A stretch of DNA of 64,000 nt from Paracyclopina nana (Eukaryota > Arthropoda > Copepoda > Cyclopoida > Cyclopettidae). Position 1 is the stretch's first letter, and every line of letters starts with the position of its first letter. A model generated the notes under the pieces. It made no database searches, was not told the origin of the DNA, and saw nothing but the letters and a program-made list of their open reading frames with translations. Location: positions 8,122,001 through 8,186,000 of the forward strand of contig JAGUCH010000001.1 of assembly GCA_019096065.1 (NCBI GenBank), read 5' to 3'. The position numbers and the translations under genes are program-made. Positions 12,095-23,421 of this stretch are shown here, one piece after another.

Positions 12095-14830
12095 ACTTTT
12101 TTCCCGTACGGCCGTAGCAGCGGAAAGAAATGCTAGCCTTTTCGATACATATAGGTGCATCGCGCGGCCTTTTTTCGGATCTTTTTCTCAGCACAACTAT
12201 GTAGCACACAGAGCGGGGATATTGACCAATTATCATCTCCCCTTTTTTGCTTTCATGACTCATTTGAGGATTAGAACTGCTGCTTGAAAACGGCAATTTA
12301 CGCGTGATCTTTTGATCCTGGTATGGAAACAGCAAATAATGATGAAGATCTCCAGCTCGGTTCATTGGCTCTCTCTCTCTCTCTCGATTGTCTCTTGGCT
12401 CATTTTGTCTTTCCCCTTCCATCTTTGTAGCTGCTTTTGTTTGCTTTTGCACAATGACCACCATTCGTTACGAGTGAACGCCTCCTCGATTTCCTCAGTT
12501 TGGACGCGCGGGATCGACCGGCTGCGAACCCCCCTTCGCTGCGTACCTAGCGTACCCCTCGAGTGGCCCAAATTGGGCTGGAATTGAGACATTTCCTTGT
12601 CTGCCCCAAACGAGAAAGCTTTTAGCTTGGCCAACTTAACTACAATGCTCAGCATGAAGGGAAGGGGACACGTAGGGCCATAAAACGGAGGTTTTATTGA
12701 TGAGAGAAAACAGCTTGACCGAGAAGGAATGATTTTTTGTCCCTTTGTCAGCTGCTGCTGCTCTCAAAGCAGACCGAGGAGGCGCTTTTCTCACACCTAT
12801 CTTTGCGCAGAGGTGAGTCGTTTTGCGGCAGGGAATTTACGACTGTTGATGTTTTTCTTTTTCATGATACTTCTTCTTCTTTCTTGAGACGAATGACGTT
12901 GAAAGCCGATCTGACTTTGATGACGCGTTGCAAGACAAGTCGACGACCAATTTGCTTCAGAGGTGAACTTTCTCCTCCTCCCCTTGTCATCTGTCTCTCA
13001 ACTCGACATAATTTTAGCCAAGCGTGGTGTAAATTTTGCTCCTCGCAGCAGTCCAATGTAAACATTCTAAATCTAAGAGCCACGCACACAAACACGCGGG
13101 GTTCGCGTACTCTATTAACTTGACATACTGAAATTCCTTATGATTTCCTACGGAAGCTCGGCGACGGGTCACCTGGCCTCGTATGCATAATTGCTTTGTA
13201 TCATCAGGGCACACAAAAAAGCAGAGTAAACAAGCAGCTGAACAAAACGCCTGCTACTGAGAAAGCTAGCTCTCTCTCTCACTTTGTCAAGACTTTTCTT
13301 CTCATCGTGGCCTTTGGGGGGCTTACATTGGATTAAGCTAGAATTTTAAGCCCATAATGAGCGGCAATTCATCACGGCGTCCTTTAAAATATGAGAGTTT
13401 TGATTAGCATGTTAAGCAGCGCTGGCTGTTTGGAGTACAAACAAACGCGTCTCAAGATTTCAACCCCTTGTGCTGTGATGCCCGCGACATGGAGGTGATG
13501 ACAAAACGAGCGGCTTTACGAGGTGCCAATTGTCACATGTCGTCAGGTGACAAATCGTTATACTCGACTTTGTTTGCATACCCCAAATGCTTCGAGGGGA
13601 GGCAAGAATGTAATGAAGACAATTATGCAGCAAGCATGCAAATGCCATCAACACTCGCATCTTGCGCGCTCGTCTTCTCCTTTATCTGATTTTTCATAAA
13701 ACTGCCACGAAATGGGACCAAATGAGTCGGCCTGCATGTTTAGAGGCTGCGTCCGCCCATCTCGCTGGCTCTGCCGAAAAATAAGGGAAAACCCTAGCTA
13801 ATATCAATTGAAACTTTTCATGTTTATGGCCAATTCAGTTTTTATCTCACTCTTGGGTGGACTAAGTCCTCCCTACGTAGCACAGCCCTCCTCAGACACT
13901 AGGAGAGAAGAAAAAGATCACAAGGGGGAGAAACATAAAATGCTATTGAAAAGTACGTAACAATTTGATACAGTTTTCAAGGGAATCTCTTTTAGGCACT
14001 TGCCCCATTGTGAATAGCTATTTTTTGCAGATGACACACACTCCTTGAAGGAGGATCGAGCGCAATTAAAAGGGCGCGTTTGCGTTCCACTCAGCGCAAT
14101 GCTGAGCAAAAAAGGCTCGGAAAACAGTAAGCGTTTCCAGCAGGAGCGACGGCCATTTTTTGCTCCGATCCACGTGTCCACGATTTATTTGCCGAATGTG
14201 GCAGGAATGACATTAACCTTAGAGGCTTTGACGATTAATCGAAAGTCTCGGGCATAGACTAAAGTCTAAACAAATCCTGAGCAAAGTTCAAATGAAACTT
14301 TGATCATTGTTTCGTAAAATGCAGCGCGTCGAAATTTGCAGGCGGGCACGCGATGATTTCTGTCTCAGCTTGTCAACTTTTTTTAAATGTCAACTCCGTT
14401 GCTGCCATGTGAAATCCCTGCAATATTTATGACACTTTTGACATTTTTAACTTGCCTACGCAGAAGAAGAATACTGTAACTCTATATAGACACTCAACTC
14501 GAAAATTGTCCCCAGGAGGCACGATAACTCAGACCTAATTCACGTCGAGCTCCATAACATTTTCATCTGCTGAATCTAATTGCTTTTATGAATGCCAATA
14601 AGTGGAAACTTTTCACATATGTGAAAACACACAGCTCCAATTAGAAGGGAAAAAAGTGAGCTTTGTCTTCCCCCTAAATTGCATTTGCACAAGCATAGAG
14701 GAGAGAACCCCACTTCTGCTTTTTAGCATTTTAAATTAGTTTAGGCGTCGTGAATCACGTTTGGTTTCTCAGCTGTATCTCAGCTGGAAGGTACATAATA
14801 TGCAAATTCATGCTGAGATAATGCCTTCTT
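12095..14830. other. No supported gene; non-coding sequence
   Basis: Only short, mutually overlapping open frames without domains are present. The stretch contains a (CT)8 microsatellite (separate entry). It ends at the foldback that abuts the left end of the DNA transposon. Confidence 0.55.
12369..12384. repeat. (CT)8 microsatellite
   Basis: Eight perfect CT units. Confidence 0.9.
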
Positions 14831-14863
14831 TTTATGCCGTGAACGACTTTTCCACGGCATAAA
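14831..14863. repeat. Foldback at the left end of the DNA transposon
   Basis: TTTATGCCGTG (14831-14841) is the exact complement of CACGGCATAAA (14853-14863), with 11 bases between. The inner arm is the left terminus of the transposon. The outer arm has the orientation of a right terminus, as if a second element end abutted here. The right end of the element has no such outer copy. Confidence 0.8.
14853..14862 (+). repeat. Left terminal inverted repeat
   Basis: CACGGCATAA matches the complement of 22398-22407 over ten bases. The terminus begins with CAC, as in CACTA-type elements. Confidence 0.7.
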
Positions 14864-14887
14864 TTCTAAAAGCTAAATTTGTGAGCA

Positions 14888-14907
14888 ACTAGTGTAAATG
14901 TCAATTA
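14888..14907 (+). repeat. Subterminal repeat copy 1
   Basis: ACTAGTGTAAATGTCAATTA is the reference copy of the subterminal motif. It lies about 35 bases inside the left terminus. In CACTA elements such repeats bind an element-encoded protein; that role is inferred here. Confidence 0.65.
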
Positions 14908-14951
14908 AGACTTGTCATCAGCCGTGCCTGCTGTTATGTTATGTGATCCCG

Positions 14952-14962
14952 CTACGACTGAA
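14952..14962 (+). repeat. Shared end motif CTACGACTGAA, left copy
   Basis: This 11-base motif recurs in the same orientation at 22351-22361 near the right end. Confidence 0.55.
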
Positions 14963-14998
14963 CACAACTTAAATATTTAGATACGGGAATTTTCATAG

Positions 14999-15015
14999 TA
15001 GTGTAAATGTAATTA
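14999..15015 (+). repeat. Subterminal repeat copy 2
   Basis: TAGTGTAAATGTAATTA matches copy 1 with a single-base deletion, in direct orientation. Confidence 0.65.
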
Positions 15016-15354
15016 TATCTATGCTTTCCACTCGTAGGTGAGCTGTGGATACATACGACGAGGACCCGCCTACAGATGAAAACCGTGGCCGCTGACCAGG
15101 CCGTCCGGGCTAGGCCGCTAGGCCTTGCTTTTGGGCCTACTTTACATACCAATTGCATTTTCATGTCTCGATCACTGTTATTTAAGATCTTAAATGTACA
15201 TACCAAAAAGTTCTTTATTTGTCTCACTAGAAATTTTCATATTATCACAAAATAAATTGAAATTTGCATGACTACAACTAGAATTCTAAGTCGTCAGTTG
15301 CTAATAAAAGCCATGCATACATACTAGAATGATGACATTGCAATTTGCTGCAAT

Positions 15355-18300
15355 TTACTTGTCATGTGGAGGAGTTTTAATGGCGTCTTCAGAGTAGTAA
15401 TCTTGCTCAGCTGAAGTCGAAGGCTGTGGATCTTTGTCCTCTGCAGCTGATGCATCCGTAGGTTTGGCAACCTATACAAACAAGTATATATAGTAGTACA
15501 TGTGTATAAATGGTAAGAATTGATTTGTGGAAAAGTTGATTGTGGAAATTTGAATCAGGTTTGAATAAAAGGTCTAAAAGAATTTAGGGAGCTTACTGGA
15601 GGCATTGAGGTCATGGATGTAGTTCCAGTCTTCTTCAGTCGTTCCTCAGCAGCCCTGTTTGAAGCAAGAATGTCACTTGCCAAAGCCATTTGACGTCTCA
15701 TCTTGGCAGCATTGTCCATGAAGTCTTCACCACTAGAGTACTCCTCCTCATCCTCTTCAAAGGCTTGAGAAATCTTCTTCCTTGCTTTCTCAACCGTGTG
15801 TTGAGAGAAAGGGAAGCTTTTTCTTGGCGATTTTGCAGTAGACCGCCTTGCACGTTTAGCAGGAGACTCTTTGCTGCCTTTGGCACTCAAATGTGGTAAC
15901 GCTGCCAGCCGCCGTCATCATCGGCCCTCTTCTTTCTTGCTCCTCTCTTCCCTCGTCTCATCCACAACAACTGATGGAATATTGTATTGCGAGCATCGGC
16001 TGAATAATGATTCACCAAGTCCAAGATGTCCTTGTTGTTTGAGCTTCGCCTCATTGTACAATTGCTGCAACTGAAAGAAAAGAATGTCAATGGTACAACT
16101 TGACATGACGACTGGAGGACATAATTCTCTTACTTCTGGAAGCTTTGAGCTCGGGTCAAAGGTGAGAGCGTAAGGGTCATACCCCTGCAAGTACGCAGCA
16201 GCCATGATAATGTCGATGGTCTCATCCTCGCTAGCTTCAACTCCAGCATTAGCGCACAGATCAGCCAAGATCCTGTCTTCACTCGGATATTCCCTTGGAT
16301 TCTCAGTGCTCTTCAACCTGAACTCGGTGCAAGCTCCTTCCGTCCAGCAACTTGGGCGCGGTGCTCCTCGGGAGTCATTGGCACCACACCAGCAGGCAAG
16401 CTGTGCTTGTTTTCTCGTAAAACATGTTGTCAATCTTCATGATGAACGCAACACACTTGTCAAAGTCATCGAACTGCTGAGCCACTTGTGTCAGGTAACT
16501 GCCGTAATCATTGGAGAACGCAACAGCGCAAGTGTGCATTATATCGCAGAAATTGTCATTGCTGTTTGGATCGAGACTTTTGGCAGTTCGGATCCGTGGC
16601 ACCAAGCCTTTAAACACCATGTTGAAGTACCCTTTCATGAGTGGGCGCTTAATCATTGTGCAGCAACGCAATGAGCTACAAATAATGATTTGTGTAAGAT
16701 GTGAGCGTCATTTACAAAAGTAAAGGAAATGTGCAAATGCTACAAAACTAAATATCTACTTATGCAAAGAAAGTAAACAAGGACTTACTTCTTGATGAGA
16801 CCGAGAAAATCAGGTGAGCTGGAAATTGCTAAATCCGTGAACAAGTTGTTGATGGTGGTCCGTCCAATGAAAACATTCATCCCTTTGTCACTCAAGCCTT
16901 GTAGGTGAGGAGCAAGGAAGTCAACGAGCTGTTCTTGGACAAAGTGGAACGAAAAGAAAATGTCAGCTGACTTCCCCATGAAGTTGAACGGAATAAGCCT
17001 AAACAAGATGCTCCACGACTTGCTTTTGTTCTCTGGGTTTCCAAGAACTTGAGAACTAGCATAGATTCGAGCACCTTCGGTTCAATGACAGGCTTGAAAC
17101 ATTCTCGTGAATGTTTTTGGTCAAGTTTTTCACCTCCTACATGTAGCACAAGTTGAGCAAAAGTGTAAAAAGCAGACACAGTCACTTACCTTAAATCCTA
17201 AGAACTTATTATCAATTTTCTTGTTCAATTTTTCAAACTTTTCGTTGATGAGGTCGGTGAGTCTTTGAACAGCAATGTCAATGTACTCCTTGAGATTGAC
17301 GTCATCATAATCACGGCTAAGCAAAGCCTTGGGAAGGTCGCCACCAACAACCCGAACGAATAGATCCAGGTTTTGAAGTCGAAGTACTTGGAGCCGCATC
17401 AGTGACAGTCGACACAGATCCAGACTCGGCCTGTAAGTGAGGTTAAGTTGTACACTAGCTATCAAAGTAATAATTTTAGGTGACAACAGCTTACCATCGA
17501 GTGCTCCACAAGTACCTCCATAGTGGTGGAGTCTTGAGAGTTGTCCAATGCCCTCATAATTTGCTCGTTTGTGAAGTGGAGCTCAATAGTCTCTTCTGTC
17601 ATGGCATCGCATCGAGTCAATTGTGGCTTTCGACAGCTTCAGCAGGCGTGCCTTCAATGCTTCTTTGTCGAGAGCAGCGTGTTCCATGATCATTTTATTA
17701 GGATCAAAGACAGAGAATCCTTCCAAAGTGGAAAGATCAAGCGTCGTATCAGAGTCAACGTGGCTAGGACCTCTTGCGCCACCCGTGTCGGCATCATCCA
17801 CAGATTGAGCAGGCTCTTCAATGATCTGCTCTGGCGCCTCAGACGCTACTGATGTAGCACTTGCTGGATCAATGCGTGCCTCCAAAATTGCCCGAGTCAT
17901 CAAGGCCAACATTTTTTGATGGGCGGAGCGGTTTTGAGCGACTTTGTTAGCCTTACTTGGACGCATTCTCAGCTCCAGATTCGTCAGTAATGTAGGGTCC
18001 GCGCTTCAGCCTCTCTCTCGTGTTGACCACATCCAGCCTCTTGAACACGAACTTAGATGTTGGCGTCTCTCTTGGCAAGTATTCGGGGGTTGGATTGAAC
18101 CTTTTTCGTAGTACAGCTCAACCAAAGCGACTGTAATCCGTCATCATGTCGTTGTTCGTGCCAGCCGTTATCTCCTCGTTGAGTTAAATCGATTGCCTTT
18201 TGCAAATGTTTATAGACTACGCCTGAAATTTGGAGGGACTCATCAGTATTATTCCATTACTTGCAATGGCTCATAAAATTTGTACCTTCTTGTACTCTCG

Positions 18301-18628
18301 CAAAACGCGAGAAGCTCCGATCTTCACCAGAGAATGCATCGGGGACAGTGATCTCCGTGCACCGGTGGACTGAATGAATTGCTTCCAGCGGATTGAAAGC
18401 CTTCTTAATGGTGTCGAGCCATAAGTCGCCGTTCTTATCGGCGATAGCATGTCGGCGTTCACGCAAGCTGAGCGGACTTTCCTCTTCAAACTCACATATG
18501 ATCAATCGATCATACACCCCTGGACCCAAAGGCGCGGGTGGGTTGGCTTTTAGCGGCATTGGACTCCCAATTTTCCTCGTCGTAATTTTCTTTAATTTCG
18601 TCGACGTTTTGCAGGAATGACTAGGCAA
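15355..18628 (-). pseudogene. Multi-exon accessory gene of the DNA transposon, function unknown, broken
   Basis: I do not recognise this protein. Eight exon segments on the minus strand follow from matched splice signals: 18628-18286, 18222-17495, 17430-17190, 17136-16789, 16675-16134, 16070-15597 and 15471-15355, with introns of 53-125 nt that mostly begin GTAAG and end AG (seven segments if no further 5' exon exists). The likely first ATG is 18559 and the stop is TAA at 15355-15357. The predicted product would be roughly 800 residues. It has a charged acidic segment (EEDEEEYSSGEDF), basic stretches suggesting nuclear location (SPAKRARRSTAKSPRKS) and a helical middle region. Within exons the frame changes about ten times, so it is a pseudogene unless the assembly is at fault. 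It lies head-to-head with the transposase, which suggests a DNA-binding partner in transposition; this is inference. Confidence 0.6.
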
Positions 18629-18639
18629 AAATTAGTCAG

Positions 18640-18922
18640 CTAACGACACGACTTATCTTTGACACTTAATCACGCCTTGATCACGACTGTACATGTCAAG
18701 TTTGTTGTGGTTTTGAATGCTTGCCTCTGATTGGCGGAAAAGTTGGCGTCCATTGTATTCTTCTTTTTCATTGGCTGACCAAGTACTGCAACAAGCGTTC
18801 TCATTGGTTCTTATTGTTGAAAGGCAGCTGTTGCAAATTTTTTGCCCGGTATGTACGTTACTGCCGTCGCAAATAAGTAAAAGTGAGAAATTCTGGAAAT
18901 AATTCGTGTCAGTGCTGCAACA
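18640..18922. promoter_or_regulatory. Divergent promoter between the two transposon genes
   Basis: This short gap separates the two oppositely directed genes. It holds three ATTGG (inverted CCAAT) boxes at 18730-18734, 18770-18774 and 18803-18807. An arthropod-type initiator, TCAGTG, at 18909-18914 lies just before the transposase ATG at 18923. On the minus strand the same DNA has an open frame with the cysteine pair in GQKICNSCL, so part of it may instead be a 5' exon of the leftward gene. Confidence 0.5.
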
Positions 18923-21900
18923 ATGCCAAGGCGTACAAAGGATCGTGACCGGGATGAGTCTCATCGTCAATTGAGTAAATCTCGTCGCCGCGGAAACGTG
19001 TCGTCAGGATGTCCGTCGCCAAATCGAGTTAATTCGTGCTATAGTCAATAGCAATCCAAAACCGACAGGACAGCCAAGATTTGAGAGCCGGGTAAGTTTT
19101 GGCCGAGTCATTTTATTGACCAAACTTTTCTGTAACATGTCATTCCTTTCAGGCGTCCACCTGTCGCTGACAATAATGAACTGATCAGTGATTGCTTCAA
19201 AGAGCTGGAGAACATCATCAGCAATCAAGAAATTGAAGCCATGGATGCTTCTGATGAATACTGCGTCTGGCGAAGAAATGTTGGCCAATGACATCGACCA
19301 ACTAAAGGCGAGAACAAGAGGTGCAACATCAGCAAATTGACAACTTCAATGTTGAGCAACTCATGTCTGATGAGATTGAGCGAGAAACTGTTGGCAACCA
19401 AAATGCGGTTCGCTACTGCTACAAGTGCTCCAAACGTAGAAATGTTGCAGCTTCCTCAGAAGACGCCAAGATTTCAGTTCCGTCCCAACAAATCTTGTTG
19501 CCCCAATGCTAATGGCCGCCAGTCAGTCCGTCGACCACCAAATGTTCAGCATGTCTCAGTCAACATTAACATGCCCAGTGGAAGTCGCAACAACACTATT
19601 TCTGTTCCTATTGCACAGGTTTATCAGGAGTCTCAAGAGTCTCAAGAGTCTCAACCTGTCAGTCATGAAGAACAGCCAGCTGAAGATGATGATTCTGAAA
19701 TTGACATCTTGAACTTTCCTCCCAAGATCCGTTTGACCCGCCAGAGACTGATAGGGAAGTCTCCACTCGTATCTATGACGAAGTTCATTTTGAACAAAGC
19801 CCACTACTTAAAGAAGTTACACTTTGTGACCTTGCCATCAGATGAATGACGAAGATGATGACACTTTGGATGGGCATGACCTTGAATTGGATAGGAGATG
19901 TGAAGAAGAAGAAGATAGCGATGCGAGTGACATTGGTGACACTAGTGCCAATGAACAGGAGCTCTTGCAGGCGGACGAGCGATGCCCAGTCAGAGCAAAA
20001 TGATCGTGTTGATCATGTGGATCAAGTCATGGCTGACATGAACACGGATGGAGAGGCGGTGCCAATGAACTACGCGGCCTTTGTGGAATACTTCACCAAA
20101 GAAAATGAGCTGCAAGGAATGACGCAAGGACAAGGAGTTTTGTGGGAAATCTTCACATCTGTCATGAGAAAGACTTTCTGCAACAAAACTGCTGAAAAAA
20201 TCATCTACGACATGTTCAGAGCAAGGAGAAAGTTTATCGTGATGTCAAAATGCGAGGTCTAGAACTCTTGTAAGCAGCGATGGCTTACAAAGAAGCTTCA
20301 AAAGTCCTCATGGACTACGAGATCAAAGACAAGAAGGCTGGTGAATTGATCGTGGATAAGAAGAACGTGCGTTTCCCTCGCAAAAAGTATCCTGCAAATA
20401 AGTTTCAGAGAATTTCTGAATTCGCTTATTATTGTGACATCAATGATATTGTTGAGCACTCCCAGCTAACTCACGGTCAACTAAGATTGAGGCACCTATA
20501 AAAGGCTTGGATATGGTGGACCTATTCATGGATGGCCTACCAGTGTCTAGAAGCACTGGCGTGAAGACTGATGTCACTTGCATTAGATATCCTCAATGCA
20601 AGAACATTTACATCTATGGAATGCATGTTCACAGCCGTGACGCCAAAACTACTTGTCAAGATGTCTTGAAAAAGTTGATTGAAGACCTGAATGAATTGCT
20701 TCTCTATTTATACGAAGGATCATTGCTGACGGACCAATGAGAGCAGCCCTCAAGAGTTTGAAAACGTTTGCTGGCTATTACAGCTGCGAATTTTGCTTGA
20801 CTAAGGGTGAAAAGGTTGGCCACAGGATTGTTTTCCCAAGTTCTACTTTGAATGACAAGTTGAAGAAGAGGACCAATGAGTGGTGGCATGCCATGGCTGA
20901 ACGCATCCGCAACGAAGGCATTGACAACATTCCTCCTGAGGAGCTATGTGGCATGACTGGGATTTCTCCACTACTGGACTTGCCATATTTCAACATGTTC
21001 AAGGCATTCACCTGCGACCCCATGCACATGATTGGTGGCGTCTGCAAGAAGTTTATTAAGCTCATCTTTAACATCAAGAGTAATCAAGGCAAGAGGCTGT
21101 CAGCTAATCAAATTAGCATGATGACGAAGTTTGATGACAGGTGGATGGATATAAAGATGCCACGCGAGTTTGGGAGACTTAATCGTTCAATGATTCGTTC
21201 TCACGTTTTTACAAGTCTCAGGAATACTTCTCCATCCTGGCTGTTGGCTTCTTAGCTGTCAGCCGATGTTGATTACTGCTAACGACTTGATTGCACGTGA
21301 AGCAAAAAAAACTTCGTGGCTATTGTTTGCTTACCTGGCACGCTGTGCAATGTTTGACAATGAAAAGTGGCGTGACTTGGTGGACAATGAAGTCTCATTC
21401 ACTCTACTAATGGGAAACTTGTACAGAAGCTATGAAATTGGATTTGACGTTGAGGAATGCACCTGGAATCTACACAATTTCAGCCACTTGGTGGACATTC
21501 GCGACATTGCACCGCTTCCAGACTTGTCTGCTCTTCAATTTGAGGGCAGGTTTTCCATCCTTAAAAGTCGTGAAACCCAACACCTGCTCATTCTCTAAGC
21601 AAGTCATTGAGATTTTGACCGCGTACAATGTGCGCCGTCATGATTGTGGCAACGTCGTTCGCTTTGCAGACAAGGAGAACAAAAGATACTCGGATAACAT
21701 TATTTATACACGAGAGGGCAACTTCTACGAAGTGCAGAGCATTGAAGGCGAAAATTACTTGTGCAAGAAATTTTGCACAACCAGGTTCTCAACCAACAAC
21801 ATTTTCAACCTCAATTGGGACGTCGTTGGAGTCAAGACTGTGCACAACCTTCCGAGCACTATTCACAGTGTGCCCAAGGCCTCTGTCATCGGGAAGGGCA

Positions 21901-21952
21901 CAATTGACCAAAACGTCATCATTTCTGTGCCATTCGATTTCTTCTTTGTGTG
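18923..21952 (+). pseudogene. Tnp2/Transposase_21-like transposase, frameshifted
   Basis: This is the presumed transposase of the element. It starts at ATG 18923, 12 bases after an initiator-like TCAGTG. An intron (GTAAGT..CAG) spans 19092-19152. Collinear motifs of the family follow, spread over several frames: an acidic region near 19850-19970; MDGLPV (Asp codon 20531); IADGPMR (Asp codon 20728); the putative zinc-binding GYYSCEFC soon after; SPLLDLP and DPMHMIGGV near 20960-21040; NLHNFSHL and ALQFEG (Glu codon 21542); and a C-terminal domain ending at TGA 21950-21952. The three acidic residues would form the DDE-type catalytic triad. At least eight frame changes, for example near 20000, 20500, 20705, 21200, 21260 and 21590, and an in-frame TAA at 20271 show it is inactive. 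Superfamily is inferred from motif order. Confidence 0.65.
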
Positions 21953-22250
21953 AAAGTGTCTTATGAGTGTCGTATTATTATTTCATGACCTTTGAACGGA
22001 TTTATTATATGTTTAACATGAGTTCTGACAAATATATGTGATCATACCAAAAATTTAATATCTTCAAAATGCAATTATCACTCATGGCATCCAGAACAAC
22101 AAAACATGCCTGAAAAATAAGCAAAAGTTTCATATTACAATGAAACACTTCATTATTATACATGCGCGCTCGCACACAGAAATCATTAAATGTTGTATTC
22201 AGTCGTCTAATAATCGTAGCGGTTCATTACAAATAAACACGGATATAAAA

Positions 22251-22268
22251 AATCACATTTCCACTAGT
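22251..22268 (-). repeat. Subterminal repeat copy 3 (inverted)
   Basis: Read on the minus strand this is ACTAGTGGAAATGTGATT, matching the left-end motif with a few changes. Confidence 0.6.
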
Positions 22269-22303
22269 CCCACAAAGCTTCACATCAAGTAAAAACTTAA
22301 TTT

Positions 22304-22321
22304 TTGTAACGGCCGTTACAA
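22304..22321. repeat. 18-bp perfect palindrome
   Basis: TTGTAACGGCCGTTACAA is a perfect palindrome in the right subterminal region of the DNA transposon, directly beside an ACTAGT. It could be a dimer-binding site for an element protein. No second copy was seen at the left end. Confidence 0.75.
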
Positions 22322-22350
22322 CTAGTCAGTAGCTGTACACAACCACTTGT

Positions 22351-22361
22351 CTACGACTGAA
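22351..22361 (+). repeat. Shared end motif CTACGACTGAA, right copy
   Basis: Identical to 14952-14962 and in the same orientation. Confidence 0.55.
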
Positions 22362-22378
22362 AATTGACATTTCCACAC
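22362..22378 (-). repeat. Subterminal repeat copy 4 (inverted)
   Basis: On the minus strand this is GTGTGGAAATGTCAATT. It sits about 20-30 bases inside the right terminus, mirroring copy 1 on the left. Confidence 0.65.
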
Positions 22379-22397
22379 CATTTTTCTAAAAAAAAAA

Positions 22398-22407
22398 TTA
22401 TGCCGTG
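22398..22407 (-). repeat. Right terminal inverted repeat
   Basis: TTATGCCGTG is the complement of the left terminus CACGGCATAA. An A10 run lies immediately inside it. Confidence 0.7.
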
Positions 22408-23398
22408 CAAATGTTGCTTCACAGTAGTAATTCAGCTTAGCAATTCTCAAAAAGCAGAAGTGGGGAAGGCAACAGAGTGCAGCTACAGTAGCTAGGCCTC
22501 TTTTTGCCTACACAAAATGTGAATTTGTCCTGATGAACAGAGACTTCGGTGTTCACAGCTCAACATGCCCTAACTTTGCGCAGAAAGCTGAAGTTGGAAT
22601 GTTTTTGCTACGACAGTGATTTTTGTATACAACGTCGCAGTGTCGTAAGACTTTTTAAACAACTTTGATCGGGCCTTGGAAGTAGAGCGCGGCCTAGCTG
22701 CTTCTTGATCACTGTGGGCAAAAAGATGTCAAAATTGCGCAAATTGCCCCTGCAATATAAACCGACTCGTTTTTTGCCCACACCGCAAGGCAGCTTTGTG
22801 TGACGAGAAGAAGCTAGCTTCTTCTCCTTGAGAAAATAATGGACAAAAACGAATTCTCGAATTTTGATGCTGCTGCAGCTTTGCTATGTGATACAAAAAT
22901 GAATGTTTGTCGGTCTTCTCTCTTTGGTTGGAGCTGAAAAACGACATTTTTTGGACGCGACAAAGGTAGCAAAAAATCAGTTTTATTATGCTGTCAGTCA
23001 AAGTAGCAAAAGAGCTGGGGTAAAGAGAAAAAGTGTCAACAATTTTACTGATTTTTTGCTCACACTCTTCGCCACACGGAAACTCTTCACGAAATGTCGT
23101 TTTGGAGGTGTCACTCACTTTGTTGAGAAGGCCAAAACTATGCTAAGTACAGAGGACTGCAAAGCTAGAAATTCCTGAATTAATCATTGGCGATCCAACG
23201 TACACAACCAACAACTTTTTCTTTTTTTCCTCGAGACAACCTCTAATGAGTGTGATACTAACTTTTGTGCCACATTCTTGTCTCTTTGGGGAAATAGGGG
23301 ACATTAATATCCATGAGAGGGCCAGACAAAAAATATTGCTGCTATTACATGCCAACTCGAGAAAAGAGCCTTTTCATGGAATTCTCAACTTCCATATT

Positions 23399-23421
23399 CT
23401 GCTGCTGCTGCTGTTGTTGTT
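23399..23421. repeat. (CTG)n(TTG)n microsatellite
   Basis: About four CTG units run into TTG units and a T-rich tail. Confidence 0.8.

Larger units (their letters stand above)
14853..22407 (+). mobile_element. Decayed CACTA/EnSpm-like DNA transposon, about 7.6 kb
   Basis: The element is bounded by short inverted termini, CACGGCATAA at 14853-14862 and its complement at 22398-22407. Both ends carry subterminal repeats, two copies in one orientation on the left and two inverted on the right, and also share CTACGACTGAA. Terminal CAC and subterminal repeats are known traits of CACTA elements. Inside are two divergent genes, a Tnp2-like transposase to the right and a multi-exon gene of unknown function to the left, transcribed from a shared central promoter. 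Both genes are disrupted by many frameshifts, so the copy is almost certainly dead. I found no matching target-site duplication (TTC on the left, CAA on the right). The superfamily assignment rests on transposase motifs and end structure, not on a database match. Confidence 0.7.

Noticed and set aside
16071-16133. Reading the 63-base segment as coding because it is in frame
   Set aside because: It starts GTAAGA and ends in a pyrimidine-rich CTTTCAG, the same form as the neighbouring introns, so it is treated as an intron of length divisible by three.
14842-22410. Target-site duplication of the DNA transposon
   Set aside because: The bases outside the termini (TTC on the left, CAA on the right) do not match, so none is annotated.
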